DNA of 64,000 nt. Origin: Mumia sp050632745. GTDB lineage: Bacteria > Actinomycetota > Actinomycetes > Propionibacteriales > Nocardioidaceae. Location of the stretch: assembly GCF_050632745.1 (NCBI RefSeq), contig NZ_JBODSD010000002.1:186001-250000 (forward strand), given 5' to 3'. Positions 31,332 to 39,843 of the stretch are shown here, piece by piece; position 1 is the stretch's first letter, and the number at the start of each line of letters is the position of its first letter. The notes beneath the pieces were generated by a model. The model was given only the letters and a program-made list of their open reading frames with translations, did not search any database and had not been told where the DNA came from. The translations under genes were made by a program, and so were the position numbers.

Positions 31332-31982
31332 TCAGATCGAGATGCTCACCGGGAACGTCGCGATCCAGGCGATCGCGCCGACGAGCACGACGTAGCCGGC
31401 GGCGATCATGACCGTCTGCAGACGACGGCTGCCGATCTTCGTGCTCATCCCAGCGAAGAACAGCGCCACCGCGTAGAGGACGACCGTCAGCACGTAGTTG
31501 CTCGCCCGCTGGATGTCCTCGCGGACCTCCGCAGCCGAGGCCTCGGCCTCGCGGTCGAGCTGGTCGGCCTTCGTGCTCGCCGCCACGGCGTACTCGGGCA
31601 TCGCGAACGGCGTCGGCGGCGCCGTCCGGTCGGTGAACGGGTCGGTCGCCTTCCACGCCTCGAACGCAGGCCGGAACTCCGGCCGGAAGCGGGCCTCGTA
31701 GAACGCCGCGAGGTCGCGCTCCCCGCCGCGGTCCGCGTCGACCCAGGCGATGAACGTCGCGACGTCGATCTCGTTCTGGGCCTCGGCCAGCCCCTGCTCA
31801 CGGGCGGCCTCGAAGCGGATCGCGCTCGTCCGGCTCGCGGCCTCCGCCTGCTCACCGTGCCACCGGGCCGCCTGGTAGCTGCTCCACGACGTCGCGACCG
31901 CGGCGACGACCAGGAGGACGGTGACCGCGAGGTCCCGGACCACGCCCTCCCGGCGCTCGGCCGGCTCAGAGCGCTCGGCCAT
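31332..31982 (-). CDS. membrane protein of unknown function, 216 aa
   Basis: One N-terminal helix (VVRDLAVTVLLVVAAVATSWSSYQAARW), a long soluble segment rich in Ala/Glu/Arg (about 40-155), and two C-terminal helices (YVLTVVLYAVALFFAGMS and VMIAAGYVVLVGAIAWIATF). The family is not named here. It overlaps the upstream bestrophin-like gene by 17 bp, so the pair is probably one complex or pathway. Confidence 0.72.
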   Translation of the reverse strand: MAERSEPAERREGVVRDLAVTVLLVVAAVATSWSSYQAARWHGEQAEAASRTSAIRFEAAREQGLAEAQNEIDVATFIAWVDADRGGERDLAAFYEARFRPEFRPAFEAWKATDPFTDRTAPPTPFAMPEYAVAASTKADQLDREAEASAAEVREDIQRASNYVLTVVLYAVALFFAGMSTKIGSRRLQTVMIAAGYVVLVGAIAWIATFPVSISI

Positions 31983-32790
31983 CGCTGTCGCACGGGATGC
32001 TCGGCTCGACGTCGACAGCCTCGAGGGCGGCGTCGATCAGCCGCAGCGACCGTTCCATCGCCACCGGCTCGAGGCGGCCGACGCCGTCGCCGTGCGGGTT
32101 GTCGAAGAAGACGAGCAGGAGCAGGAGCAGCGTGACGACCACCGTCACGCTGCCCATGAGCATCGCCTGCGTCCGGGCACGCTCGGCCCGGTCGGCGAAG
32201 AACAGCATGTAGCCGAAGATGACCGCGGCGACGACGAACAGCGCGAGCCAGATCGGGAGCGGCACGACCCCCTCGACGCCGTGCACCCGGTCGATCCGCG
32301 CCTGCTCCCGGTCCGCCGTCTGGTCCATCCACCGGTCGTACGCGGAGTCCTGCGCGTCGGTCGTCGGCTGGACCGTGCGCATCGTGCGGAACATCTCAGC
32401 ACCCCAGGGGTTCAACGCGTCACCGAGGGTCCCCTCGTCCATCGCCGGCCACTCCGTCCCGACGACCGAGCGTGCGTAGCAGACCAGCATCCCCGTCAGC
32501 TCCCCCGCCGTGTCCGGCTCGAAGAACTGGGCGGTCTCCACCTGCCTCACGACCAGCAGCGCCTCGGTCTCCGCACCGGAGCGCGCACCGTCGTACGACT
32601 CGAAGGCGAGGAAGATGATGAAGCCCAGGATCACCGCGAACCCGGTCGCGAGGACGCCGAAGACGCCTGACGCGCGGTCGCCGTCGGAGAAGTAGCTGCC
32701 CTCGGGAGCATGCTTGCGGACCACGAGCATCGCGGTGACCGTCAGCGCCGTCACCACCACCACGACGACCACGCCGATGACCACGTTCAC
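31966..32790 (-). CDS. bestrophin-like (DUF4239) membrane protein
   Basis: 274 residues. Four helices: VVIGVVVVVVVTALTVTAMLV, GVFGVLATGFAVILGFIIFLAF, and a C-terminal pair around PIWLALFVVAAVIFGYMLFF and VTVVVTLLLLLLVFFDNPHG. The central soluble part (ESYDGARSGAETEALLVVRQVETAQFF) matches the DUF4239 pattern. GTG 32790 has GGAAGGGGGATC upstream and is preferred over the longer frame from 32841. Confidence 0.78.
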   Translation of the reverse strand: MNVVIGVVVVVVVTALTVTAMLVVRKHAPEGSYFSDGDRASGVFGVLATGFAVILGFIIFLAFESYDGARSGAETEALLVVRQVETAQFFEPDTAGELTGMLVCYARSVVGTEWPAMDEGTLGDALNPWGAEMFRTMRTVQPTTDAQDSAYDRWMDQTADREQARIDRVHGVEGVVPLPIWLALFVVAAVIFGYMLFFADRAERARTQAMLMGSVTVVVTLLLLLLVFFDNPHGDGVGRLEPVAMERSLRLIDAALEAVDVEPSIPCDSDGRAL

Positions 32791-32897
32791 GCGGGATCCC
32801 CCTTCCTCGCAGCCCTTACATCTTCCGTTGCCAGGCGGCACGCGGCATCACCCCGGCGGGATGAGGTGCGGGCTAGCCTGGAGGCGGAGGTGGTTCC

Positions 32898-33377
32898 GTG
32901 ACCGACCGTGACCGCACCCGTGACGGTGCTCGTGACCGTGCCCGCCGCCCTGGGGACGGCAGGGTCGACCCGGAGACGGTCGCTGTGCAGCAGGCGTCGT
33001 ACGTCGACCAGCAGATCCGCGCCGCGATGGCCCGGGGCGAGTTCGACGACCTGCCGCTGCACGGCAAGCCGATCCCGGGGCTCGGCGACGCGCACGACCC
33101 CGACTGGTGGGTCAAGCGGCTGATCGACCGGGAGCACATCACCGGGGTGCTGCCGGAGGCGCTGCAGCTGCGCAAGGACGACGCCGCGCTCGACGCGACG
33201 CTGGACCGTCTCGGCGCCGAGACGGCGGTGCGGGAGGCGGTCGAGGCCTTCAACAGGCGCGTCGTCGAGGCGAGACGCCAGCTCCGCGGCGGGCCGCCGG
33301 TCATCACGCCGCCCCGGGACGTGGACGCCGAGGTCCGGCGCTGGTCCGAGCGCCGACGCGCACGCAGGAGTGCCTGA
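32898..33377 (+). CDS. DUF1992 (DnaJ homologue C28-like) domain protein
   Basis: 159 residues. The core, YVDQQIRAAMARGEFDDLPLHGKPIPGL...DPDWWVKRLIDREHITGVLPEALQLRKD, is the DUF1992 signature. The flanks are charged and low in complexity. Members are uncharacterised. GTG 32898 has GGAGG upstream. The DedA gene follows after 34 bp but has its own -10. Confidence 0.87.
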   Translation: MTDRDRTRDGARDRARRPGDGRVDPETVAVQQASYVDQQIRAAMARGEFDDLPLHGKPIPGLGDAHDPDWWVKRLIDREHITGVLPEALQLRKDDAALDATLDRLGAETAVREAVEAFNRRVVEARRQLRGGPPVITPPRDVDAEVRRWSERRRARRSA

Positions 33378-33411
33378 GAGGACGCTCAGGGGGTCTCGCT
33401 AGGCTCTACGC

Positions 33412-34056
33412 GTGAGTGACATCGGAGGGATCGCGGGCTTCGCAGCCGACCTGATGGACTGGCTCGGAGCCCCCGGCGCCGGCCTTGCCGTGGCGCTCGA
33501 GAACATCTTCCCGCCGATCCCGAGCGAGGTGATCCTCCCGCTCGCCGGCTTCACCGCCAGCGTCGGCGACATGAACCTCGCGGCGGCCCTCGTGTGCACG
33601 ACGCTGGGCTCGATCGTCGGGGCGCTCGCGCTCTACTGGATCGGGCAGTGGTTCGGTCGCGACCGCCTGTACGCGGTGGTCGCCCGCATGCCCCTCGTGA
33701 AGGTCACCGACGTCGAGAAGACGGAGGCGTGGTTCGCCAAGCACGGCACGAAGGCGGTGTTCTTCGGGCGCTTCGTGCCGATCTTCCGCAGCCTGATCTC
33801 GATCCCGGCGGGGCTGGAGCGGATGCCGCTGCGGCTCTTCCTGACCCTCACCGCGCTCGGCAGCGCGATCTGGAACACGCTGTTCATCATGCTCGGCTAC
33901 GGGCTCGGGTCCCGGTGGGAGACAGTCAGCGACGTGGTCGGGACCTACTCCAAGGTCGTGCTCGTGCTGGTCCTGCTCGCGGCCGTGGTCTTCGTGGTCG
34001 TCCGCATCGCCCAGGTGCGGCGCCGTCGCCAGGCGGGACTGCCCGAGGAGCCGTGA
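33412..34056 (+). CDS. DedA family membrane protein
   Basis: 214 residues: LENIFPPIPSEVILPLAGF, GSIVGALALYWIGQWFGR, and GRFVPIFRSLISIPAGLERM, the DedA/SNARE-associated signatures with the acidic and Arg residues needed for lipid scrambling and proton coupling. TAGGCT (33400-33405) is 6 bp before GTG 33412, so a leaderless start is likely. Confidence 0.9.
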   Translation: MSDIGGIAGFAADLMDWLGAPGAGLAVALENIFPPIPSEVILPLAGFTASVGDMNLAAALVCTTLGSIVGALALYWIGQWFGRDRLYAVVARMPLVKVTDVEKTEAWFAKHGTKAVFFGRFVPIFRSLISIPAGLERMPLRLFLTLTALGSAIWNTLFIMLGYGLGSRWETVSDVVGTYSKVVLVLVLLAAVVFVVVRIAQVRRRRQAGLPEEP

Positions 34057-34077
34057 CCGGCCCCCGGTCCCCCGGGG

Positions 34078-34479
34078 TCAGCTCGTCGACGCGATGTGCT
34101 CGATGAGCGCGGTCGTCGAGACCGACGGCGTCCGCGGGAAGTAGACGACCTCGCACAGCGACGAGAACTCGTCGAAGCGTCCCTTCCAGTCGTCGCCCAT
34201 CGCGAGGACGTCAGCCTCGAACTTGCGGATGTAGTCGCCCTTGAGCTCGAGGCTCTCCTCGACGAACACCTCGTCGACGACCCGGAGGGCGGACACGATC
34301 TCGATGCGCTCGTCCTGCGAGAAGACGGGTGCCCTGCCCTTCTTGCGGATGTTGAGCGCGTCCGCGGAGACCCCCACCACCAGGCGGTCCCCGAGGGCCG
34401 CGGCGCGCTCGAGGATGCGGACGTGCCCGACGTGGAACACGTCGAACGTTCCGAAGGTGATCACGGTGCGTTCACTCAC
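34078..34479 (-). CDS. cytidylyltransferase-like nucleotidyltransferase (TagD type)
   Basis: 133 residues: VITFGTFDVFHVGHVRILERAAALGDRLVVGVS carries the HxGH nucleotide-binding motif, and YFPRTPSVSTTALIEHI is the second signature (R-x6-STT). This is the size and pattern of glycerol-3-phosphate cytidylyltransferases, which make CDP-glycerol for teichoic acids; other alcohol phosphates are possible. No teichoic acid genes are adjacent. ATG at 34479. Confidence 0.85.
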   Translation of the reverse strand: MSERTVITFGTFDVFHVGHVRILERAAALGDRLVVGVSADALNIRKKGRAPVFSQDERIEIVSALRVVDEVFVEESLELKGDYIRKFEADVLAMGDDWKGRFDEFSSLCEVVYFPRTPSVSTTALIEHIASTS

Positions 34480-34488
34480 GCGACGAGG

Positions 34489-34938
34489 TTACCGTCCGGT
34501 CACACGGTTCCGTGAACGGGTACGCAGGACCCACCACAAGCCCACGATCGGGAGCACGAGGGGGACGTAGCCGTAGCCCGCGCCGAAGTCCGACCACACG
34601 GTCGCGTCCGGGAACAGCTCCGGGTCGAGCACCGTCAGCGTGCCGACCACCAGCACGCCCACGAGCTCGACCGCGATCGCCGCCGTCGCCACCTTGGACG
34701 ACGTCTCGCCCTTCCGGGCCAGAGCGACGGTCGCGACGATGTAGACGACGGCGGCGAAGGCCGAGAGAAGGTACGCCAGCGGCGCCTCGTCGAAGTGGAG
34801 GGCGAGCTGCACGACCGAGCGCGCCGTCGCGGAGAGCGCGAAGACGGCGTAGACGGCCACGAGGACGCGTCCGAACCCCGAGCCGGTGGCGGCGCGAGGC
34901 TCCTCCTGCGAGGACGCGGAGTCGGGTCGATCAGGCAT
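34489..34938 (-). CDS. membrane protein of unknown function, 149 aa
   Basis: A charged N-terminus (1-22), then four hydrophobic helices (RVLVAVYAVFALSATAR, AYLLSAFAAVVYIVATVALA, VATAAIAVELVGVLVVGTLT, YVPLVLPIVGLWWVLRT). Small integral membrane protein seen often in Nocardioides-like genomes; role unknown. ATG 34938 overlaps the stop of the upstream membrane gene by 8 bp. Confidence 0.75.
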   Translation of the reverse strand: MPDRPDSASSQEEPRAATGSGFGRVLVAVYAVFALSATARSVVQLALHFDEAPLAYLLSAFAAVVYIVATVALARKGETSSKVATAAIAVELVGVLVVGTLTVLDPELFPDATVWSDFGAGYGYVPLVLPIVGLWWVLRTRSRNRVTGR

Positions 34939-35293
34939 GGCCGCTCCAGAGCTGGACGAGACGGGCGACGAGGACGGCCACCGTGAGCATCCCCACGACC
35001 ACGACGCCGGTCCCCCACCGGCTCTTCTCCGCGACGCCCCAGATGATGGCCGCGGGCGGGACGAGCACGCAGGTGACCAGGTAGCCGACGAACGTGACGC
35101 CCTCGATGTCACGCGTGGTGGCGGCCAGCGCGACGCAGCCCGCCACGAGCTGGACCACGAGGACGACCTCGAGCGCAGCGGCGAGGTAGAACAGCGGGTT
35201 GTCGACCGGCCGGTTGCGCACCAGGAGGTACGCGGCGTAGGCGGCGACACCGACCGCTGCGAGCGCGACGAACCACGCGAACCAGGTGGACAC
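34931..35293 (-). CDS. membrane protein of unknown function, 120 aa
   Basis: 120 residues with four helices (WFAWFVALAAVGVAAYAAYLLV, LFYLAAALEVVLVVQLVAGC, FVGYLVTCVLVPPAAIIW, VVVVGMLTVAVLVARLVQLW). GTG 35293 is 9 bp after the acyl-CoA dehydrogenase stop, so the two membrane proteins follow that gene in one operon. Function not apparent. Confidence 0.75.
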   Translation of the reverse strand: MSTWFAWFVALAAVGVAAYAAYLLVRNRPVDNPLFYLAAALEVVLVVQLVAGCVALAATTRDIEGVTFVGYLVTCVLVPPAAIIWGVAEKSRWGTGVVVVGMLTVAVLVARLVQLWSGHA

Positions 35294-35302
35294 GGCGCGC
35301 GC

Positions 35303-36502
35303 TCAGCCCTGCGACGGCCGGAAGGCCGGGAGGCCGGTCAGCGCCTGGCCGATGATCAGCGTGTGCATCTCGGAGGTGCCCTCGTAGGTGAGCACCGACT
35401 CGAGGTTGTTCATGTGGCGGATCACGGGGTACTCCAGCGAGATGCCGTTGGCGCCCAGCACCGTGCGGGCCGTCCGGCAGATCTCCAGCGCCTCGCGCAC
35501 GTTGTTGAGCTTGCCGAAGCTCACCTGCTCCGGGCGCAGTCCCACCCGGTCCTTGCGACGGCCGAGGTGCAGCGCCAGCAGGATGCCCTTGTTGAGCTCG
35601 AGCGCCATGTCGGCGAGCTTCGCCTGGGTCAGCTGGAAGGCCGCGATCGGCGCGCCGAACTGTGTCCGGGTCCCCGCGTAGGCGCGGGCGGCCTCGTACG
35701 ACGAGCGCGCGGCACCCATCGCGCCCCAGACGATGCCGTAGCGGGCCTCGCTCAGGCACGACAGCGGCCCCTTGAGACCGGTGACCTCGGGCAGGACGGC
35801 GTCGGCCGGCAGGCGTACGCCGTCGAGGACCAGCTCGGCCGTGACCGACGCCCGCAGCGACATCTTGTGCTTGATGGCGGTGCCGGTGAATCCGGCCGTG
35901 TCGGTCGGGACCACGAACCCCCGGACCCCGTCGGTGGTCTGGGCCCAGACCACCGCGACGTCGGCGATCGAGCCGTTGGTGATCCACATCTTGGTGCCGT
36001 CGAGGACCCAGTCGCCGCCGGGCTCCTGACGTGCCTGCGTCCGCATGCCCGCCGGGTCCGACCCGGCGTCGGGCTCGGTCAGCCCGAAGCAGCCGATCGC
36101 CTCGCCGGAGGCCATCCGCGGCAGCCACTCCTGCTTCTGCGCCTCGCTGCCGAACGCCCAGATCGCGAACATCGCCAGCGAGCCCTGCACGGACACCATC
36201 GACCGGATCCCGGAGTCGGACGCCTCCAGCTCGAGGCAGGCCACCCCGTACGCGGTCGCGCTGGTGCCGGCGCACCCGTAGCCCTCGAGGTGCATGCCGA
36301 GCAGCCCGAGCTTGCCGAAGGACCGCATCAGGTCGCGCGCCGGGACCTCGCCGGTCTCGAACCACTCCGCGACGTGCGGCTCGACCTCGGCGTCGAGCAT
36401 CGCCCTGACGCTGTCGCGGATCGCGATCTCCTCGGGCTCGAGCAGGTCGTCGATGCCGAGCGGGTCGGTCGGGTCGAGGGCGGGTGCCCGGCGGGTCGTC
36501 AT
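35303..36502 (-). CDS. acyl-CoA dehydrogenase (glutaryl-CoA dehydrogenase-like)
   Basis: 399 residues. FAD-binding CFGLTEPDAGSDPAGM and WITNGSIADVAVVWA; catalytic Glu in LTYEGTSEMHTLIIGQALTG; C-terminal helical bundle RTQFGAPIAAFQLTQAKLADM. TYEG at this place and the overall sequence fit glutaryl-CoA dehydrogenase, which oxidises and decarboxylates glutaryl-CoA. No lysine-degradation genes are adjacent. The start is a leaderless ATG: on the minus strand TAGCAT is 6 bp before it. Confidence 0.87.
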   Translation of the reverse strand: MTTRRAPALDPTDPLGIDDLLEPEEIAIRDSVRAMLDAEVEPHVAEWFETGEVPARDLMRSFGKLGLLGMHLEGYGCAGTSATAYGVACLELEASDSGIRSMVSVQGSLAMFAIWAFGSEAQKQEWLPRMASGEAIGCFGLTEPDAGSDPAGMRTQARQEPGGDWVLDGTKMWITNGSIADVAVVWAQTTDGVRGFVVPTDTAGFTGTAIKHKMSLRASVTAELVLDGVRLPADAVLPEVTGLKGPLSCLSEARYGIVWGAMGAARSSYEAARAYAGTRTQFGAPIAAFQLTQAKLADMALELNKGILLALHLGRRKDRVGLRPEQVSFGKLNNVREALEICRTARTVLGANGISLEYPVIRHMNNLESVLTYEGTSEMHTLIIGQALTGLPAFRPSQG

Positions 36503-36539
36503 GCCTCGATGCTAGACCCGGCGTTCCACGCTCCCGGAA

Positions 36540-36545
36540 TAGGCT
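36540..36545 (+). promoter_or_regulatory. leaderless -10 box of fdhD
   Basis: TAGGCT with 6 bp to ATG 36552. Its minus-strand counterpart, TAGCAT about 6 bp before ATG 36502, serves the divergent acyl-CoA dehydrogenase, so both genes of this pair look leaderless. Confidence 0.55.
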
Positions 36546-36551
36546 GGAGAC

Positions 36552-37385
36552 ATGACCGCACCCACCGCGCGTCGTCGCGTCGTCGAATGGGTCGATGGCG
36601 TCTCTCGCGCGCACGAGGACCGGCTCATCGCCGAGGAGCCCCTGGAGATCAGGATCTCCGCTCCTGGGGCGAGTGCCCGGCGCCTCGGGGTGACGATGCG
36701 GACGCCGGGGCACGACTTCGAGCTGGCGGCGGGCCTCGTGCTGTCGGAGGGCGTGGTCGCGGGCCACGAGGCGATCTCCGGCATCGCGTACTGCACCGAC
36801 GCGGACCTCACCGAGGAGCAGCGGTTCAACGTCGTCACCGTCGCGCTGGCCTCGGAGCCGGCACGGACCTGGCAGGAGCGTTCGCTCCGCGCGACGTCGG
36901 CGTGCGGGGTCTGCGGGACCGACTCGCTGGACGAGGTCGACGACCTGGTGTCGCAGCTGCCGGAGCGGGCGCCGGCCGGCGACGCCTGGGAGCCGGCGGC
37001 GCTCGCCGCGCTCCCGACCCTGCTGCGCCGCCACCAGCGCCACTTCGACCGCACCGGGGGCGCGCACGCCGCCGGCCTGTTCGGACGCGACGGCACCGTC
37101 GTCGTGGTCCGTGAGGACGTCGGCCGTCACAACGCGGTCGACAAGGCGGTCGGTCACGCCCTGCTCCACGACGTCCGTACCGACGGCCTGGCCCTCTGCA
37201 CCAGCGGCCGCATCGGGTTCGAGATCGTCCAGAAGGCAGCCGTCGCCGGGGTCTCCGCCGTAGTCGGGGTCGGCGCGCCCACGACGCTCGCCGCCCGGCT
37301 GTGCGACCGCGCGTCCGTCACGCTGGCCGGCTTCGCGCGGGACGGACGCGTGGTCGTGTACGCCGACCCGACCCAGGCGTCCTAG
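36552..37385 (+). CDS. fdhD: formate dehydrogenase accessory sulfurtransferase FdhD
   Basis: 277 residues. Sulfur-carrying cysteines are in SACGVCGTDSLDEV (CxxC), with EEPLEIRIS near the start, HAAGLF, VREDVGRHNAVDKAVGHAL and LCTSGRIGFEIVQKAAVAGV. FdhD passes sulfur from the cysteine desulfurase to the molybdenum cofactor of formate dehydrogenase. No formate dehydrogenase is in this window. The stop is 12 bp before the following hydrolase start. Confidence 0.92.
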   Translation: MTAPTARRRVVEWVDGVSRAHEDRLIAEEPLEIRISAPGASARRLGVTMRTPGHDFELAAGLVLSEGVVAGHEAISGIAYCTDADLTEEQRFNVVTVALASEPARTWQERSLRATSACGVCGTDSLDEVDDLVSQLPERAPAGDAWEPAALAALPTLLRRHQRHFDRTGGAHAAGLFGRDGTVVVVREDVGRHNAVDKAVGHALLHDVRTDGLALCTSGRIGFEIVQKAAVAGVSAVVGVGAPTTLAARLCDRASVTLAGFARDGRVVVYADPTQAS

Positions 37386-37396
37386 ACTTCCCCCTC

Positions 37397-38182
37397 GTGC
37401 ACACCGATCCCACCAAGCCGCACGTGGTCATCGCCCCGGCGATGGGCGTCCACTCGCGGTACTACCGTGAGCTCGCCGACGCGCTCACCGCCGTCGGCTG
37501 GAGCTCCTGCACCCTCGCTGCCCGCGGGATCGACCGCGACACCGAGCCGCCGTCGCGCGACAACGACTGGGCGTACGCCGACCTCGCGGACGCGCTCGCC
37601 GAGCACGTCGCGCACATCCGCGACCAGCACCCGGGCATCCCCGTCGTGCTCCTCGGGCACAGCCTGGGCGGCCAGGTGGCGCTCGGGCACCTGCTCAGCG
37701 GCGGGGAGGCCGACGGCCTCGTGCTCGCCGGAGCCTCCGAGCCGTACTACCGCCGCTACGGCAGCCGCGCGTGGGGAATCTGGAGCCTCGCCGCCGCCGT
37801 CCCGCCGGTCACCGCGGTCTACGGCTACTGGCCCTCGTGGGGCTTTGGCGGTCCCCAGCCCAAGACCCTGATGCGCGAGTGGTCCCGGCTGGTGCGCCGG
37901 CGTCGATTCCCCTACCCCGTCGGCCGGCTCCCCCACGACGCGCTCGACCTGCCGACCTTCGTCCTCCAGGTCGAGGGCGACACCTTGTCGGTGCCGCGCG
38001 CCGCACGCGCCCTGGTCCGTGCCGTCCGCGAGGAGTCCGTGACGTGGTGGGACTACCGCCGCGCCGACGCGCCCGACGGCGCCCGGATCGACCACCTCGC
38101 GTGGGCCAAGGCACCCGCTCCCGCCGTCGCAGCCCTGCAGGACTGGTGGTCGCGCCACCGGAGCACGATCACCGCGTCCTGA
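37397..38182 (+). CDS. alpha/beta hydrolase
   Basis: 261 residues: VVIAPAMGVHSRYYRELADALTAVGWS, LLGHSLGGQVALGHLLSGG (nucleophile Ser), LQVEGDTLSVPRAARALV (Asp region), and RIDHLAWAK (His). Serine hydrolase of unknown substrate, of the group with predicted esterase/PHA-depolymerase-like N-terminus. GTG 37397 is preceded by TAGACT (37383-37388), so it may have its own leaderless transcript despite following fdhD closely. Confidence 0.82.
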   Translation: MHTDPTKPHVVIAPAMGVHSRYYRELADALTAVGWSSCTLAARGIDRDTEPPSRDNDWAYADLADALAEHVAHIRDQHPGIPVVLLGHSLGGQVALGHLLSGGEADGLVLAGASEPYYRRYGSRAWGIWSLAAAVPPVTAVYGYWPSWGFGGPQPKTLMREWSRLVRRRRFPYPVGRLPHDALDLPTFVLQVEGDTLSVPRAARALVRAVREESVTWWDYRRADAPDGARIDHLAWAKAPAPAVAALQDWWSRHRSTITAS

Positions 38183-38185
38183 GGC

Positions 38186-39079
38186 TCAGACCGGACGCGT
38201 GCCCAGGCCCGCAGCCACCTCCGCGAACGCCCTGATCTCCGTCGACTCGCGTTCGGTCGACCACGCGAGCACCCACTCCGTCAGCGGAGCGTCGTCGATC
38301 GGCACGAACGTGACGCCGGGGTGGGTGTAGTAGCGGAGCACGTGGGCGTTCAGCGTCGAGACCGCGTCGCCCGCCGCGACGACGGTCAGGATCTCGTGGA
38401 AGGTCCGCGCCGCGACGGCGGCCCTCAGGACGGGTCGCCCGGACGGCGTCGTGCGGGGCAGCATCGCCTGCTCCCAGTAGCCCGTCATCGTCGGGCCGAG
38501 GTCGGGCACGCGGAGGTCGCCGAGGACCTCCAGCGAGACCTCCGTGGCCTGCGCGAGCGGGTGGTCCGAGGCGATCGCGAGCACCCGACCCTCGGTGAGC
38601 ACCCGCGGCCCGACCCGGATGTCGGGCTCGCGCAGCGGCAACCACATCACCTGGAGGTCCGCCTCGCCGCGGCGCAGCGCTCCGAACGGGTCGCTGAAGT
38701 GGAACTCCCGGTGCGCGACCGTGCACTGCGGGTGCTGCTCCTCGAACGCCGCGACCACCGGCTGCATCTCGTGGCCGATCGCTCCCATCGTCGCGATCCG
38801 CAGCTCGCCCGAGGCCTCGGCGCCGGCCCGGCTGGCCGTCGCGATCCCGGCGCGGATCAGCTCGTACCCCTGCCGCAGGTCGTCACGGAGCCGCTCCCCG
38901 ACCGGCGTGAGGGCGACCTGCCGGCTGGTCCGCACGAAGAGCGCGGTCCCCATCCGGCGCTCCTGCTTGCCGATCGCCTGGCTCACCCGCGCCTGCGAGA
39001 CGCCGAGCCGCTCGGCCGTACGCCCGAAGTGGAGCTCGTCGGCCAACGTCAGGAAGATCTCGATGTCCCTGAGCTCCAC
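38186..39079 (-). CDS. LysR family transcriptional regulator
   Basis: 297 residues. The N-terminal helix-turn-helix is MELRDIEIFLTLADELHFGRTAERLGVSQARVSQAIGKQERRMGTALFVRTSRQ. A periplasmic-binding-like sensor runs from about residue 90 to the end. It is divergent from the DHFR-like gene at 39172, its most likely target, with a 16-bp dyad between them. Confidence 0.9.
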   Translation of the reverse strand: MELRDIEIFLTLADELHFGRTAERLGVSQARVSQAIGKQERRMGTALFVRTSRQVALTPVGERLRDDLRQGYELIRAGIATASRAGAEASGELRIATMGAIGHEMQPVVAAFEEQHPQCTVAHREFHFSDPFGALRRGEADLQVMWLPLREPDIRVGPRVLTEGRVLAIASDHPLAQATEVSLEVLGDLRVPDLGPTMTGYWEQAMLPRTTPSGRPVLRAAVAARTFHEILTVVAAGDAVSTLNAHVLRYYTHPGVTFVPIDDAPLTEWVLAWSTERESTEIRAFAEVAAGLGTRPV

Positions 39080-39099
39080 CCCGTCGATCCTCCGCTCTC

Positions 39100-39115
39100 A
39101 TCACCCGTGGGTTAT
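39100..39115. promoter_or_regulatory. LysR-type dyad operator
   Basis: ATCACCCGTGGGTTAT is a 16-bp near-palindrome with one mismatched outer pair, in the 92-bp gap between the LysR gene and its divergent neighbour. Size and place fit a LysR recognition site. Confidence 0.5.
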
Positions 39116-39171
39116 GGATTGTCTCAGCGTTCGCCGTTGGTCCCGACACCGCCCCGCACGAGCCTGGAGGC

Positions 39172-39747
39172 ATGCGACGACTCACCTACTTCATCGCCCT
39201 GTCGATCGACGGCTTCATCGCCGGACCGGACGACGAGGTCGACTTCTACCCGGCGTCCGACGCCTACACGGCCTGGATGCTCGAGGAGTATCCCGACGTC
39301 CTGCCCGTCCACGGGCGCGCCCAGCTCGGGCTGTCGGACGCCCCGAACCGCCACTTCGACACCGTCCTGATGGGACGCCGGTCGTACGAGCCCGGGCTCG
39401 CCGCCGGGCTCACCAGCCCGTTCCCCCACCTGCGCCAGTACGTGGTGTCGACGACCCAGGAGGACCTCGACCCCGCGGTGACGATCGTCCGTGACGACCC
39501 GGTCTCGCTCGTCCGCCGCCTCAAGTCCGAGGACTCCCCGCTGGACGTCTACCTCTGCGGGGGCGGGCGGCTCGCCGCGACGCTGCTGCCCGAGATCGAC
39601 CGGATGGTCGTCAAGCGCTACCCGGTGGTCGCCGGGGCGGGGATCCAGGCGTTCGGCGGTGCACCCTTCGCCCCGACCGCGTTCGACCTGACGGACCTCA
39701 AGACGTTCCCGGGTGGCAACGCCGTCCTGGTCTACGACCGTGTCTGA
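39172..39747 (+). CDS. dihydrofolate reductase family protein (LysR-divergent)
   Basis: 191 residues: MRRLTYFIALSIDGFIAGPDDEVDFYPASDAYTAWMLEEYPDVLP, VLMGRRSYEPGLAAG, QYVVSTTQEDLDP, VYLCGGGRLAATLLPEIDRMVVKRYPVVAGAGIQAFGGAP. Fourth RibD_C/DHFR-like protein in the window; probably regulated by the divergent LysR protein. The substrate is not evident. Confidence 0.87.
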   Translation: MRRLTYFIALSIDGFIAGPDDEVDFYPASDAYTAWMLEEYPDVLPVHGRAQLGLSDAPNRHFDTVLMGRRSYEPGLAAGLTSPFPHLRQYVVSTTQEDLDPAVTIVRDDPVSLVRRLKSEDSPLDVYLCGGGRLAATLLPEIDRMVVKRYPVVAGAGIQAFGGAPFAPTAFDLTDLKTFPGGNAVLVYDRV

Positions 39748-39843
39748 GCGCTTCCGAGGCAGCACGCCGCAGCCGATCGGCGGAGCGACGACGACCCGGT
39801 CGGCGGATGTGCCGGCGCCGCGCCCCGCGATGGGATGGACCGT

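Noticed and set aside
34056..34078. GC-rich hairpin between dedA and the cytidylyltransferase gene
   Set aside because: Several competing short C/G pairings, none clearly stable with a defined loop or U tract.
34886..37114. 742-codon plus-strand frame across the acyl-CoA dehydrogenase
   Set aside because: Antisense shadow of membrane and dehydrogenase genes whose motifs are clear on the other strand.
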